Shown piece by piece: positions 1 through 10,653 of a stretch of 64,000 nt of DNA. This DNA is from Ceratorhiza oryzae-sativae. Taxonomy: Eukaryota > Basidiomycota > Agaricomycetes > Cantharellales > Ceratobasidiaceae. Below the pieces are notes generated by a model that was given only the letters and a program-made list of their open reading frames with translations, did not search any database and was not told the DNA's origin. How positions within the stretch are numbered: position 1 is the stretch's first letter; each line of letters starts with the position of its first letter. Location: the NCBI GenBank assembly GCA_030998015.1, contig JARWMV010000249.1:916447-980446 (forward strand), written 5' to 3'. Position numbers and translations under genes: made by a program.

Positions 1-1917
1 AATCGTTGCAACGTCTACGTGTCTTGTCCTGATGTACATTCCCTCCTCGTCATGCTCTGATAGCCACTGCTTGAGCTTCCAATTGTTGGAAGTCACACGT
101 GGCTGTGCGCATGTAGACATGTGGTTCGCATCATTGTATTTACACATCGCACCAGTAAATTTTACCCAGAGAGAGAGAGAGTTCAACTAACTACCATGGA
201 GCCTGCCCGCTACCTCGAGTTTGACACAAACGAAGCCAAACATACATACCAGACCTGGTCATTAAAACCAAGCGATTGTTTTGAGACTTCGTCGGCCATA
301 AAAATCCTACAAGAGCGTCCGAGGTGTTGACGACAGGCGGTTTGTGGCTAACTCGATGGACCCTCAAGCATTGTGTAAACCGTCGGGCAGGGATCACTCG
401 GCTGCCGACCGGCCGCTCGCATGTGATTTAGCAGTGAAAAGGAGACAGTATAGAATGCCGGTGGTTTCGAGCAGCATCACAGGTACAGCGTCATCATTTT
501 AGAGCCCCAAGCGGCCCTGTGGGGCGTGTTTGGGTGTATCGCCGTTTTGTCGCTGAAGACGATGGAATGGTTGAAACAGTCAACTAGGCGCTACTGACTA
601 ATGACTGCGGCTTTCTGATCAGTTCTAGCCCGTTACGTCGTTGAGTTCTGGGGGAACGGGGTTAAAGAAGCCTTTGATGGTAGAAACCACGAGTGGGATC
701 AGCCATGTGCTAGGTACCAAGGATGCATAATAATAGGCTGAAATTAGGTTAAGAATCCGTTGTGCACATGGCAAGATACGGCTTTTCGGATATGGGCAGT
801 GCAATCCTGTAGTTGTACTATCTGGGGGAGTGAATAAGTTGCGTGGTTCAACTTCGCTATATTTTGTCGTAGTTGGAGTGCGTTGCGATCTGCAGAACAC
901 TCGTTGTATAATCCAAATCAGTTCGCATATACGATGGTGGCTCCTTATGGATAAAGCCACTCGCAGGAACATACTTTCAGCCTAATGAATGCCCCTGACA
1001 AAGGTGTGAGAAGTATTACGTTGTGGTGGCTTCATAGCACCGCAGTCCAGCCCCAAGGCTGCAGCCAAGATGCCCCGGAGCGTATGGATTACTATACCGG
1101 TATTAATCAAAATGTGAACCTAACATGTCCCTGCAATTACGACGCTAAAATAAGGCTGACAGTGGCAGCAACGCTGTATACGGCCTAGGATTGATGTGCT
1201 CCATGCTCCGTCGGCGCCAAAAGGCCGATGGGCGCAATTCTAGACAATGAAAAAATCTTGTAGATCTATTATTATATCTCCAAATCAGCTAGCATGATAA
1301 TATAGATTACTCTAAGCGTGTGGAAACCGTTCCGGTGGGATGCAATGTAAACTAAATTTGCGCGAGCCTTGAGGAGCCGCTGGGCGATTATTTGAAACCG
1401 CGATCTTCTCGCGCTTCTGATTGATCTCATCACCACTGAAGCTGTTTCCGCACGGCCGCGTCGATTCAGTCGCTTACTTGACATGTCGCCGGAAAGCGCT
1501 CTGTGTGGACGATGATAGAAATTTTACGGACAAAACTCCAACTTTAATCGTTGCAAAATTTCTTTGCTACTGCATGAGTCGAACATCTGACAAAATGATA
1601 CTCACAAAATCGTTTCATCTACCACCGTGTCTCATTGATGCAAAATTAATTGGTTTTCTCGCGAGGTATGATCTAATCACCTCAATTGTTTGGGACACTG
1701 ATGCCGGTAAACAGATTAAGTGACCCTTGGCTGGGCTGAGGCGGAAATGCCTAGCCGGGTCCAGAGAAGATGACGCCCAAGAGAGAGTACAGGCACACGA
1801 AGCGCTGTAACCATCTTTGGTATGCTCTCGCTCAATGAGCGCCTCCACGTTCGCATTATTCGCTCAGACAGGAATGGTACAAGTACCGAGACGGACAAAC
1901 CATTCAAGCAGAAGCAG
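1..1917. other. Intergenic, no gene recognised
   Basis: Reading frames here are short and overlap on both strands. None shows a recognisable domain, and no splice-linked series of conserved segments can be built. The right end is the promoter side of the laccase gene. No RNA gene or repeat was recognised. Confidence 0.5.
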
Positions 1918-1924
1918 TATAAAA
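1918..1924 (+). promoter_or_regulatory. TATA box of the laccase gene
   Basis: A TATAAAA hexamer-plus lies 76 bases upstream of the laccase start codon at 2000, a usual spacing for a fungal core promoter with a short leader. It is the only good TATA element just upstream of this gene. Confidence 0.6.
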
Positions 1925-1999
1925 GCACTGTGCAGAGCAGTGGACAAGACCATCGTTCGACGGTTTTCACTTGTCTGAATTTCGGCTTACTCTCTACCA

Positions 2000-4449
2000 A
2001 TGTATACTGCCAGTCTTTCCCTGCTTGCTGCGGGGGCACTGTTTCCCATCGCCAAAGCTGCGATTATCAACGTCAATCTTGACGTGAGTGTTCAGTACGC
2101 TGACCTTGCGCTCTACAAACTGACAGTACGCTATAGATCACGTATGGCACAACGAACCAAGATGGTTTCACCAAGCCTTCGTGGCTCATCAACGGACAGA
2201 CCCCAGGGCCCCACCTGGTTTGGGACGAAGGCGACACCATCCTGGCGAATGTCACCAACCATGGACCGAACGATACCACAATTCACTGGCACGGGTAAGT
2301 AGTCGCAATAGTGACCAAGCAAGGAATTTACCATAACAAATGACAGAATCGAGCAAAATGGGACGCCTTGGTCTGACGGAGTGCCAGGTCTCACGCAGTA
2401 TCCTATCCCACCAGGGGGAAACTTTTTGTACAACTTTACTCTCCACCAGTCAGGCTTCCACTGGTACCATTCACACTATGTGAGCATATATTTCTTAAAC
2501 CATGCTGAGCATTCAATTCATTCATTACTAGCAAATGCAACTGGATGACGGTCTCAAGGGAACACTGTACATTCGGCCAAAGGCGGGCAAACCAAAGCCG
2601 TTTAGCCAGATCAGCGCCGACAGCACGGTTTTGACCACTCTCAATAACGCGGAAATCAATGCGAACATCTTAAACGTATACGACTACAAGCACTATACGT
2701 CGGATCACTGGATGGCAGAGTGGCGGCGTACGGGTGTCGAGCAGTTGTGTATGGATAACATTCTCAGTAAGTATTTCGGGCATTCCGAGGTCTTGATTTT
2801 ACAAATTGACTCTGGTGTAGCGAGTGGCATGGGTCAATCACTTTGCCCCAACGTAACCCTAGTGAACCAACTCGCAACGTCGGTGCAAAAGCCAATGACT
2901 AACAAGGGGTGAATGATTTCCGGTTAAAGTCAACCGCTCTACAGAGGCTTACGTCAAACAACCAGGTGCATGTATCCAAATAATACTGTCATGTTTCCGT
3001 ACCCCGACTCCAAACCAAGCACCGTCGAGTCTGCTATGTGGTATAACTGCAGCAACACAAATGCGCCGTTCAAAGTATTCACCGCGAAGCAATCTGATGG
3101 TTGGGTTGCGTTCAATCTTCTTGTAAGTATTTGCGAATTTGTGGTTTGGGCTGTATCTGAAAATTTGCACAGAACAGCGGTGCTCTCTGGGATCTCCGGG
3201 TTTCAATTGATTCGCACAAGATGTACTTCTGTAGGTGCCTCCAGCTGCTAATGAGGCGAACCTGTTCCTAACATCGTTAACTTGTAGTCGCCGCCGACGG
3301 TGAATATACGAATATTCAGACTGCAACCTCTATTACTATTCCGATCGGCGAACGTTATCAGTTCTTTGTCAAGCTTGATCAGACGCCTGGGACTATACGA
3401 TCCGTACTGCAGCTGTAGTTCTACCCCAGTTACTTACTGGATACGCAATCTTGTCGTATAACACCGCGAAGGCCGATCCAACCACACTACCAGCATCGAA
3501 AAACCCAGTGAGTGAGCATTACACACGAAATTTGAATGTACGCTGAATGAGGCGCATATAGTGGATTGACTACGCAGGCAACATTATCAACAATGGCGTC
3601 GACCTTGTTCCGGCTAACTTGGCGCCATATCCCGCCAACCCGCCCCCTCAAGGAAAAGCTGACTTGACTTTGGCTATGAATGTAACTCGCACCGGTGAAT
3701 TCAGCTGGGTTCTTAACGGTATGCCTCCACCGCCTCGGATTTGATGATACTTATAAAAATGTTATCCATCGCTCAGGTAACGCCTGGTCGGAGCCAGCCG
3801 ATAACTTCACACCTTTGTTATTTCAACCTGGGGAGGTTTCGCAACTCGACTCTAGGGTCTATATCTCGTATCCCAACGCAACCCTAGTGGACGTCATCTA
3901 CACCGTGACTGCCGGTAATCCTGCGGTGCATCCTACTCACCCGGTTCGTTCACTGCGTACAGTTGGTCTCCAATTTTCCTCATTTTATTGTAGATGCATA
4001 AACATGGAGTTAAAGGGTGGCTTCTTGGCTCTGGTTCTGGTGCTTTTCCATACGCCACTATCCAGGATGCGGTTTCTGCAGGCTATAGTAGCATTAACAT
4101 CAATAATCCTCCCTTCCGCGACGATTTCCCGACCGTAAGCTAGTTTTACATAGTCAAAATTCTCACCACTATACTCACGACTGTTTACTGTAGCCCGTTG
4201 CCCTCACTGGCAAGGCTTGGGCCGCGGTGCGTTTCCGTGCCGTTGATCCGGGTCCGTGGATCATGCACTGTCATATTGACGCCCATCTGGCAACTGGGAT
4301 GGCAGTTGGTGAGTATCATAATAGCCTTTGGTCATTGGTTTAAAGTTCCTAATCATGTTGTTTTCCATGCAGTCCTCCTCGAAGGGCCTGAAAAGCTTGT
4401 TTCGGGTTACGTTCCATCGTCTTATGTCAGCAAGAACAAGCCTTCTTAA
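2000..4449 (+). CDS. Laccase-like multicopper oxidase (pigment-MCO type), 13 exons, one frame break
   Basis: Secreted blue-copper oxidase that oxidises phenols and reduces O2 to water. Exons read by eye: 2000-2083, 2137-2294, 2347-2479, 2532-2766, 2821-2908, 2966-3122, 3173-3230, 3288-3507, 3562-3718, 3777-3943, 3994-4134, 4194-4308, 4373-4449. A hydrophobic signal peptide opens the protein. All four copper motifs are visible: HWHG with [11 protein letters not shown] (exons 2-3), HWYHSHYQMQLDDG (exons 3-4), HPTHPMHKHG (exons 10-11) and [12 protein letters not shown] (exon 12). The third and fourth motifs resemble ascomycete pigment MCOs (Abr2/yA type, from memory) more than white-rot laccases, and the residue ten after the type-1 Cys is Met. 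Exon 8 is broken near 3389-3391: the upstream frame stops soon after, while the frame one base over continues with conserved sequence to the exon end. That is either a recent one-base deletion or a sequencing error. All other junctions stay in frame. Confidence 0.85.
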
Positions 4450-5028
4450 GTGGGATTAAACCGGTAGAGCGGGATCTCAAGTCAGGTCCTATGCTTTCTC
4501 TACTGCGATTCAAATTGTAAAAATCCTTCTGGGTCTTCGAATAAGATTGAATTTGTCCTGAAAATTATGCGTGTTGGTCTGCTTGCGTGGCGGCCACCTC
4601 GGTCAGGAAACTTGTCGTGAGCCACGAGGCCCAGCCTTACCCCTAACTCGTGGTCATTAAGCGAGGGCTCTGTGGCCTAATTTAGTGTCGCATATATGCT
4701 ACTTTCTTCATTTGTCTCCTATTTAGTTAGTTACGAACCAATGTATTGGATTCCTATGTATTTTAGATGTACAGGACGTGAATATATACCAAAGGGGTTC
4801 GATCCTACTCTGTAGGTCGAAATACCTTCGCATCCCCCTCTATCACCTCTTGTGTGACCGTACGGCCTCCACGGCGGGTCGTAGCAAAACTCGCTCGCGG
4901 ATGTAATTCTAAATCTCCGCCACGGCCAGCCATAAAATCTAACCCCCAGGTCTTTCTCAGTCATTCTACTGGGCTTCTGTTATCTCAAAAGCTCAATTAT
5001 CTGGTATTTACATCAACTCTCTTTTGGA
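4450..5028. other. Intergenic, nothing recognised
   Basis: Between the laccase stop and the MFS gene. No conserved reading frame, RNA gene or repeat seen. It presumably holds the laccase terminator and the MFS promoter. Confidence 0.4.
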
Positions 5029-6180
5029 ATGTCAAGACAAATCACTTCGAGAGTGGGTCTTTCAGAAAAACATGTCTATGTCGAGAGTAATTCACGTCGA
5101 ATACACACTCCGCCAAATGCTGCTGTCCCTGTTCGCCAAGCGGAAGGCGAGATTGAAATGGACTTGTTGGGAGCTCGTCGGAACCCAGCACCATCAGTGA
5201 CTTCTGACATCGCGCAGCCGGAAATCAATGCACGGGAGGGGTGGTGCGCCATCATGACCTGTTGGGGTCTATTCCCCGTGAGAATCAATAATATTTCACC
5301 GAAAAGTCTCATCTGGATAGTAGAACGGATGGAATGACGCCGCTATTAGAGCCATCTTTCCGGCAATCCGAAACCATTACAACATCGGCTATACCATCAT
5401 CTCCCTGTTGTTCGGATTTGGGTACATCGGTTCTATATCTGCTGTTACCCTTAATGGCACGTCATCTTGACGCTATTCATTATACAAAGTTTGGACTTAG
5501 GGGCTATGGTATATCTCACCGATCGGTTGGGATTCGGGTGGGTCGTGTTCTTCGGTGAGTCTCACCTGTCACCATTAGGCAATTATCGTTCCAGCGTTCC
5601 CATTCCCTATTATGTGTCTTGGTGAATTGAATAAACGAACTAGCATATAGGGCTCTGATAAAAGCTGCGGTGTATGTCACTAATGGGTTTGGTACGCTCA
5701 TTTCATGAGAAGCATAACATGAGCAAATCAACACTGTTTGCAAGGCGTGAGGTTACAGGACTATAAAGCAAATGGGTTCATAGCGGCCTTACCGCATAAT
5801 GCATCTGCCAAGATGGGGATGTTACATTCGGGATATGGTACTACATTGTTAGCGTGCGGCTTCGTCCTATTGACAATCTCCACGGCAGGGGTTGGAGCAT
5901 TCGTGGCACCACTGTTCACCACTCGCTTGTTGAAATATTCTAGATGGTCATTATTCTTGTATCTTGCAGCCCTTGCTATAGCGATAGTGGAATTTGTTGT
6001 AGTGTTTGCGGTCTTTAGATTCCATACTCAAGAACGTCGAGATTATGCACAGCTTATGAATCACACCATTAAACGTCGAGTCTTAATCTCCAGAGCTTCT
6101 CGGGTTGGTTGAGATTGATCCGTCTGAAGTAGGTAGCAATCAGCGGAAGTACAGTAACCCAAGAATTCGATCAAATAGAA
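5029..6180 (+). pseudogene. MFS transporter, N-terminal half only (truncated)
   Basis: Spliced segments match the first six-helix half of fungal major-facilitator transporters of the fucose-permease-like group. They run: a hydrophilic N-terminus (start 5029 or 5158, same frame), CWGLFP then NGWNDAAIRAIFPAIRNHY across an intron at about 5278-5327, LLFGFGYIGSISAVTLNG, MVYLTDRLGFGWVVFFG after a possible GC-AG intron (5457-5500), PAFPFPIMCLG near 5590-5620, LQDYKANGFIAALPHNASAK (5750-5810), and a TM helix with VFAVFRFHTQE. The pre-6180 text still resembles the central loop (EVGSNQRKY). The expected second six-helix half is absent: sequence passes into a transposon remnant. The piece between 5640 and 5738 could not be placed confidently. 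A working transporter is unlikely. Confidence 0.7.
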
Positions 6181-6391
6181 CATAGTAGTGCATACATGAT
6201 GTCATATCTCGTGAGCCAGCCCACGCAGCGTAATGTAAATACATGCGATGGAAAGCCTTGCATCCTGGCTACAAACTGAATACAATATGAAGTCAGTCGC
6301 ATAAGAAACGGCGGAGTTGTACATGAAACAAAACAAGAGGGCATGTGATTGATTCCCTGGCGCTAGCAAATAAAACAGCGCCCTGTACACA

Positions 6392-7363
6392 TCAATAACG
6401 AACAGAGTCTCCCTTGTGTCTCGAAACCTCAGCCATACGTTTAGGCATACTATTAATCACCTTCTGACAATACTCAGGTTCAATTCTGTCCCATTCTGTT
6501 TGAACTCGATCCCATAGCTCATGTATACTTGGGGGGGGGTACTTTGTATGTACCAAGGCGTCACTTTAGCTCAGCCCAAAGGTTTTCAGTCGGATTCAGG
6601 TCTGGTGAGTAAGCTGGCCACTCCATTACTTCAATGCCAGACTCATCAAGCCAGTTAAGGCATACTTTAGCCTTGTGAGCACTGGCATTGTCATGTTGGA
6701 ATATTACCTCCCCAAGCTCTAAGCCCAAATTCTCCAGACTCTGCTCCATTTCATCCCCTAAAATCTCCAGGTAAACTTCCTTATTCAAGTTCTGCTCCAG
6801 CTTACACCCATTACCAGTTCCTTCATAGCCCATGCACCCCCAAAACATGATTGATCTGCCTCCGAAATTGCCTGTTCCTACCACCATATTATCATTTAAC
6901 TTCCCTGCCCCTGTTGTCCATGCCCACTTGATTCTGTCCAACCCCAACCTATTGATTTTGGTCTTGTCTGACCACAAGACTCACTGCCAGTCATCAATTG
7001 TCCAATGAAGGTGTGCTTCTGTGAATGTGATTCACTCAAGCTTAGCCTTTCTGGTCAGCTTTGGCTTCTTGACCTTTTTTACAGCCTTTAGACCCACCTC
7101 TTTGAGGGCACAGTGAACTGTTTCAGGACTTATGGACTCCCCACTAAGTTTGCAGAGCATGTGGGTGGCCTGAACTGCAGAGATGTGATTGTTATGGGTG
7201 ACAAGGCAAACTGTGTAGCACACAGCAGCCAGGGAAAGCTTGCAAGGACACCCAGCTGTGGCAGTTTTGATATCTGGGTGGTACTCTGAGTGCACATTGG
7301 ATATTGTACCATGAGATACACATGTGTCACACTGTATTTGAGCATATTTGTGACCTGCATCCA
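6392..7363 (-). pseudogene. Tc1-like (DD34E) transposase remnant
   Basis: Minus-strand transposase of the Tc1/mariner superfamily, which cuts and pastes DNA at TA sites. Two long blocks (7032-7363 and 6561-6977) lie in the same frame, separated by 18 codons with two TGA stops, each in a place where CGA (Arg) would fit. The catalytic set is visible: WSDKTK (first Asp), FQHDNASAH (second Asp) and SPDLNPTENLW, where the Glu lies 34 residues beyond the second Asp. After ENLWAELK the frame stops at another TGA. The C-terminus continues in a shifted frame beyond a run of C/G at 6530-6539 (ELWDRVQTEW ... KRMAEVSRHKGDSVRY). The N-terminal helix-turn-helix is missing because LTR-1 copy A begins exactly where the coding sequence ends at 7363. 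No clear terminal inverted repeat was found. Confidence 0.8.
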
Positions 7364-9196
7364 TGTTACAGGTCAGGGTACACTAGAATATCTAGAGCTT
7401 AAGCAAATGTAGATATGTTAGTATACACTAATTGTACTCAATACTTCTTAGACTAGAGTAAGAAGGCTCAAAGTAGTTGCAATGCAATCAAGTAACACTC
7501 AAGGTAGTCTTAATCTTTCACAGTGTAAACTGACTAATTTATAGGTATAAAGAGCAAGACTACTATGGTCAGGTTCCCTTAGATATCTTAAATGTAGTTC
7601 AGCCCTAGTTGCTTGGACTAACTGATACTAATCTTAATACTAGACTTAAGTGATAGCTTATAGGATAGATGGTGGGCTGCCTAATGCATGTACTTCCTCA
7701 GCTACAGGTACTTAGATTTCCTCTAATAGCTGGTACTTAATGTCACACTCAATCAGGCAATATTGTATCCTTATATATCTCTGTATATAAGATACAATGA
7801 CTCAGACAGTATATAACTAATATGGTACTTTATTCCTCAATACTAGTTATATAAGAAATCACAAACAGACAAGAGAAAAATAGAAAGAGAAAAGAAACCA
7901 ATAACTGGTCTGGGTTTGTCAGAGCTACAACCAGGAAGGATGACCCAAATGCCTAAGAGGACAATGGGAGACCTATAGGCAACAATGCTGGAGGTCTAAG
8001 TCACAACGTCAAGGGGCAATGTGCAACAAGGAGTAGGGGTGTGATAAGATGCAGGGAGGTAGAAGTATGTGCACTTGTCCTAAAGAGGACTGGGCAGGGA
8101 CTATGGACTAAGATTCACACAGGTAGTAGAAGGGATACAACAGGAGGTTGAGTTCTGAGGCTTAAGGCTCTCAGACTCTCCCTTATATATTCATACAATG
8201 AGCTATATCAAATACACATATGGTGCAAGACAACTATCATACAATGTAAGAATGGTGCCATGTAACAGAATATTCCAGAAGGTACAAACAGAATGTAAAC
8301 AACAACAAGGTCACGTGATCATGTAAGTAATTCTATGAATATATCCGATTAAACAGGACTTGTCCAAAAATATGAAAAAGAGAGATTTATAAAATATAGG
8401 AAAATCATAATAAAATCCGCATCATGGTCTAGGCCATGACAGGGTTGAGTAGAGGAGGTGGTCTGGAAGGGCCTCAGAGGAGGTCCTTTTATACCCTGAG
8501 GAGGGCATTCCAGAGCCAAATAGATGCATGCATGCCAGTGTGATCATCAAAAGAGGGTACTGCTATACTTGGGGTACACCCTAGCCCAGTATAGGATAAG
8601 AGAGTAAAGACAGGGTGTGGATCAAAGGCATTGATGCATCTGAGACCTGCTATTGGCTTGTAGATCATATTATCATAGTATATACATGTAATGAACAGAG
8701 GCTACATCTCAGTGAGTCATAAAGTGAGTCAGAGAAGCTTCTGGATCAATTTGGAAGGCTCTCCTGACTCACTGGAGTCATTAGATCTTGATTGATGGTC
8801 CAGTAAGATACTAATGATCTTTGGGCCATTCCAGCAGGAGGATCTGGTGGATTGCAACAATCTTCAGGCAGCAGATACCGCCAAAGATTAGCTATCAATA
8901 GAGCATAAGGTTGCTTTGATAGCATAAGTGGTTGCTGAGATATGAGCAGTGTGATGTTGTAATCAATATCTCCTGATAAGAGGAAATATTGCAACCTCTA
9001 TATCTCTCTGAGTTCTTAAGATAAAATCACGATAAAATATGTGCTGGAAAGAGGAGATTTTGTACTATTTAATAGAACACAAATAGTACAATTCAGACAC
9101 ATACAAATTCATTTAATTTCAAGAAAATTACAGAGGCATTGCTTGAGGTTGGCAAAGCAGACTAAAATAATAGAAAAATGTTAGGGATCCATAACA
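7364..9196 (+). mobile_element. LTR-1 copy A (solo LTR, with a nested LTR-2)
   Basis: Begins TGTTACAGGTC and ends GATCCATAACA, the near-palindromic ends shared with copies B (24799-26109), C (29748-31045, inverted) and D (from 63420). It is about 1.3 kb once the nested 525-bp LTR-2 is removed. Unlike B and C its flanking 5-mers differ (ATCCA left, TGAGG right): the left flank is Tc1 sequence, the right is gag of copia W. CpG sites kept in copy B are TG or CA here, so A is old. No internal coding region of this family occurs in the window. Confidence 0.85.
7917..8441 (-). mobile_element. Solo LTR-2 (525 bp) inside LTR-1 copy A
   Basis: Runs from TGTCAGAGC to GGCCATGACA and is flanked by a perfect 5-bp duplication GGGTT (7912-7916 and 8442-8446). 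The uninterrupted site is visible in copy B as CTGGGTTGAG. It is the reverse complement of the LTR-2 copy split between 9266-9496 and 27683-27977. On its sense strand a TATATAAG box lies mid-element. It was probably left by LTR-LTR recombination that removed the interior. Confidence 0.9.
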
Positions 9197-9496
9197 TGAG
9201 GAAGAGCATCACAAGAAGGGTCTAGGACTCACTGCAATATTTACAAGCATTGCCAAAGGTAAGGATGTCATGGCCTAGACCATAAGCATGAATTTATCTG
9301 AATTTATTATGATTTATTTTACCTCTATTTTCCTGCTTTATGGACAAGTCCCATTTATTCAGATATATGCATAGAATAACTGACTGAGTCATGTGACCTT
9401 GTTGTTGTTGACCATTGTTGATGTATTCCAGAATATTCTGTTGACATGGCACCATTTCTGTTATTGTACAATTTACATAGGCTTCCTATTTCATAT

Positions 9497-9689
9497 TGTT
9501 GGAAGTGGGCAGTGGAGGTAGTGGAATAGGATTATATTCAATGTACAGAACATAGCACATATATGTGATATAAGACAATAAGACAAAAGATACAAAGGAG
9601 CAACAGTGATAATAGTAACTAGGTAGATAAGAGACAAAGCTATATGCAGTACAATAGTAACCAAGTCACAATTGTTTGTCCTTACAACA
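9497..9689 (-). repeat. Copia Y 3' LTR
   Basis: 193 bp, TG...CA ends, next to the purine tract on its right. It differs from the 5' LTR at six bases, five of them in dinucleotides where one copy has TG and the other CA or CG. Confidence 0.92.
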
Positions 9690-10277
9690 CTCCCCCTCAA
9701 ACATAAGACAAGGTCATCAAAGTAGAAAAGATACAAGAGAAAACCGGAGCTGGGAGAGGCTTAGTAAAGCCGTCTGCAAGGTTATCAACACCAGTGATGT
9801 GGGGCGTTACAATCTCTTTGTTTTCAATATGTTCTCAAATAAAATGATGATGAGTATCAATGTGTTTTGATCAACCATGAAATTGCAAGTCTTGAGCAAG
9901 GGCAATGGTGGAGCAAGAGTCAGTAAGCACCAGAGTAGCATGTGTTTGCTCAAATCCAAGTTCAGTGAGAAAAGAGTGCAACCATAGCACATGTCGAATG
10001 CCATAAGACATAGCCATATATTCAGCTTCCATAGACAACAGCAACACAGTTGCTTGCTTCTTTGAACTCCAAGCAATTGGACCCAATGCAAGTAGAAAGA
10101 CCATGCCAGAAACTGATCAGTGGTCAAATATGTTGAGTCCCCAGTTGGCATCAATGTAGCCAACTTTGGCTATCATGCTGCCATCTGCGAGGCCATCATA
10201 GGTAATAGATCAGTCAGCTGTGCTGACAGTGTAGCGAACAACATGCTTGAGCACAGTAATATGCTCAGGACTGTAGC
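9690..10277 (-). pseudogene. Copia Y RT tail and RNase H fragment
   Basis: The minus strand shows the Ty1/copia RNase H region in pieces: YSPEHITVLKHVVRY, then VGYIDANWG, and GPIAWSSKKQATVLLLSMEAEYMAM with the Asp/Glu pattern and later LVLTDSCSTIALAQ. Stops and frame changes interrupt it. It starts abruptly at the gypsy LTR boundary. It is the 3' end of the same element whose gag/PR lies beyond 24475. Confidence 0.8.
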
Positions 10278-10653
10278 TGTCGACGACAACAAGTCAGGCG
10301 ACGAGGAAAATGGTAAGAAAATAAAAGAACTTGTATTCGACAAGAGGTCAAGTTCTTGAGGAGTCCTCTGCAAACTTGACCTGGTTTATATACATAGTAC
10401 GAGCCACATCATAACAAACAAGTCTGTACAGTGAGTCACGACAGATAAGAGATAGAAGCAGTAGAAGCGACTGCAGAACTGCAGAATTTCACATTGGAGT
10501 TGAAATACATCTCGGTTACCGGTCCGGAACATTCCCTGAGTCACATGACACAGATATACCATAAAAGGCAAGTATGTTTTGAAGATGATCTCATAAAATG
10601 TAGTAAATTGAGAAAATATTATAGAGTGGATATATGTGTGTCAGTTCGTGACA
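10278..10653 (-). repeat. Gypsy LTR (3' LTR of g1)
   Basis: 376 bp. On the sense (minus) strand it runs TGTCACGAAC...GTCGACA, with a TATATAAA box followed 33 bases later by TCAAGAACTTGACCT. The purine tract (AAGGGGGGAAG on minus, about 10654-10665) abuts it. Confidence 0.92.

Noticed and set aside
121..1848. Several 60-115-codon open frames on both strands left of the laccase gene
   Set aside because: They overlap one another, have no recognisable motif and no conserved splice-linked continuation.
8746..8994. ORF in LTR-1 (also 25657-25905 in copy B) as a possible gene
   Set aside because: It lies entirely inside an LTR, lacks a known motif, and is interrupted in other copies.
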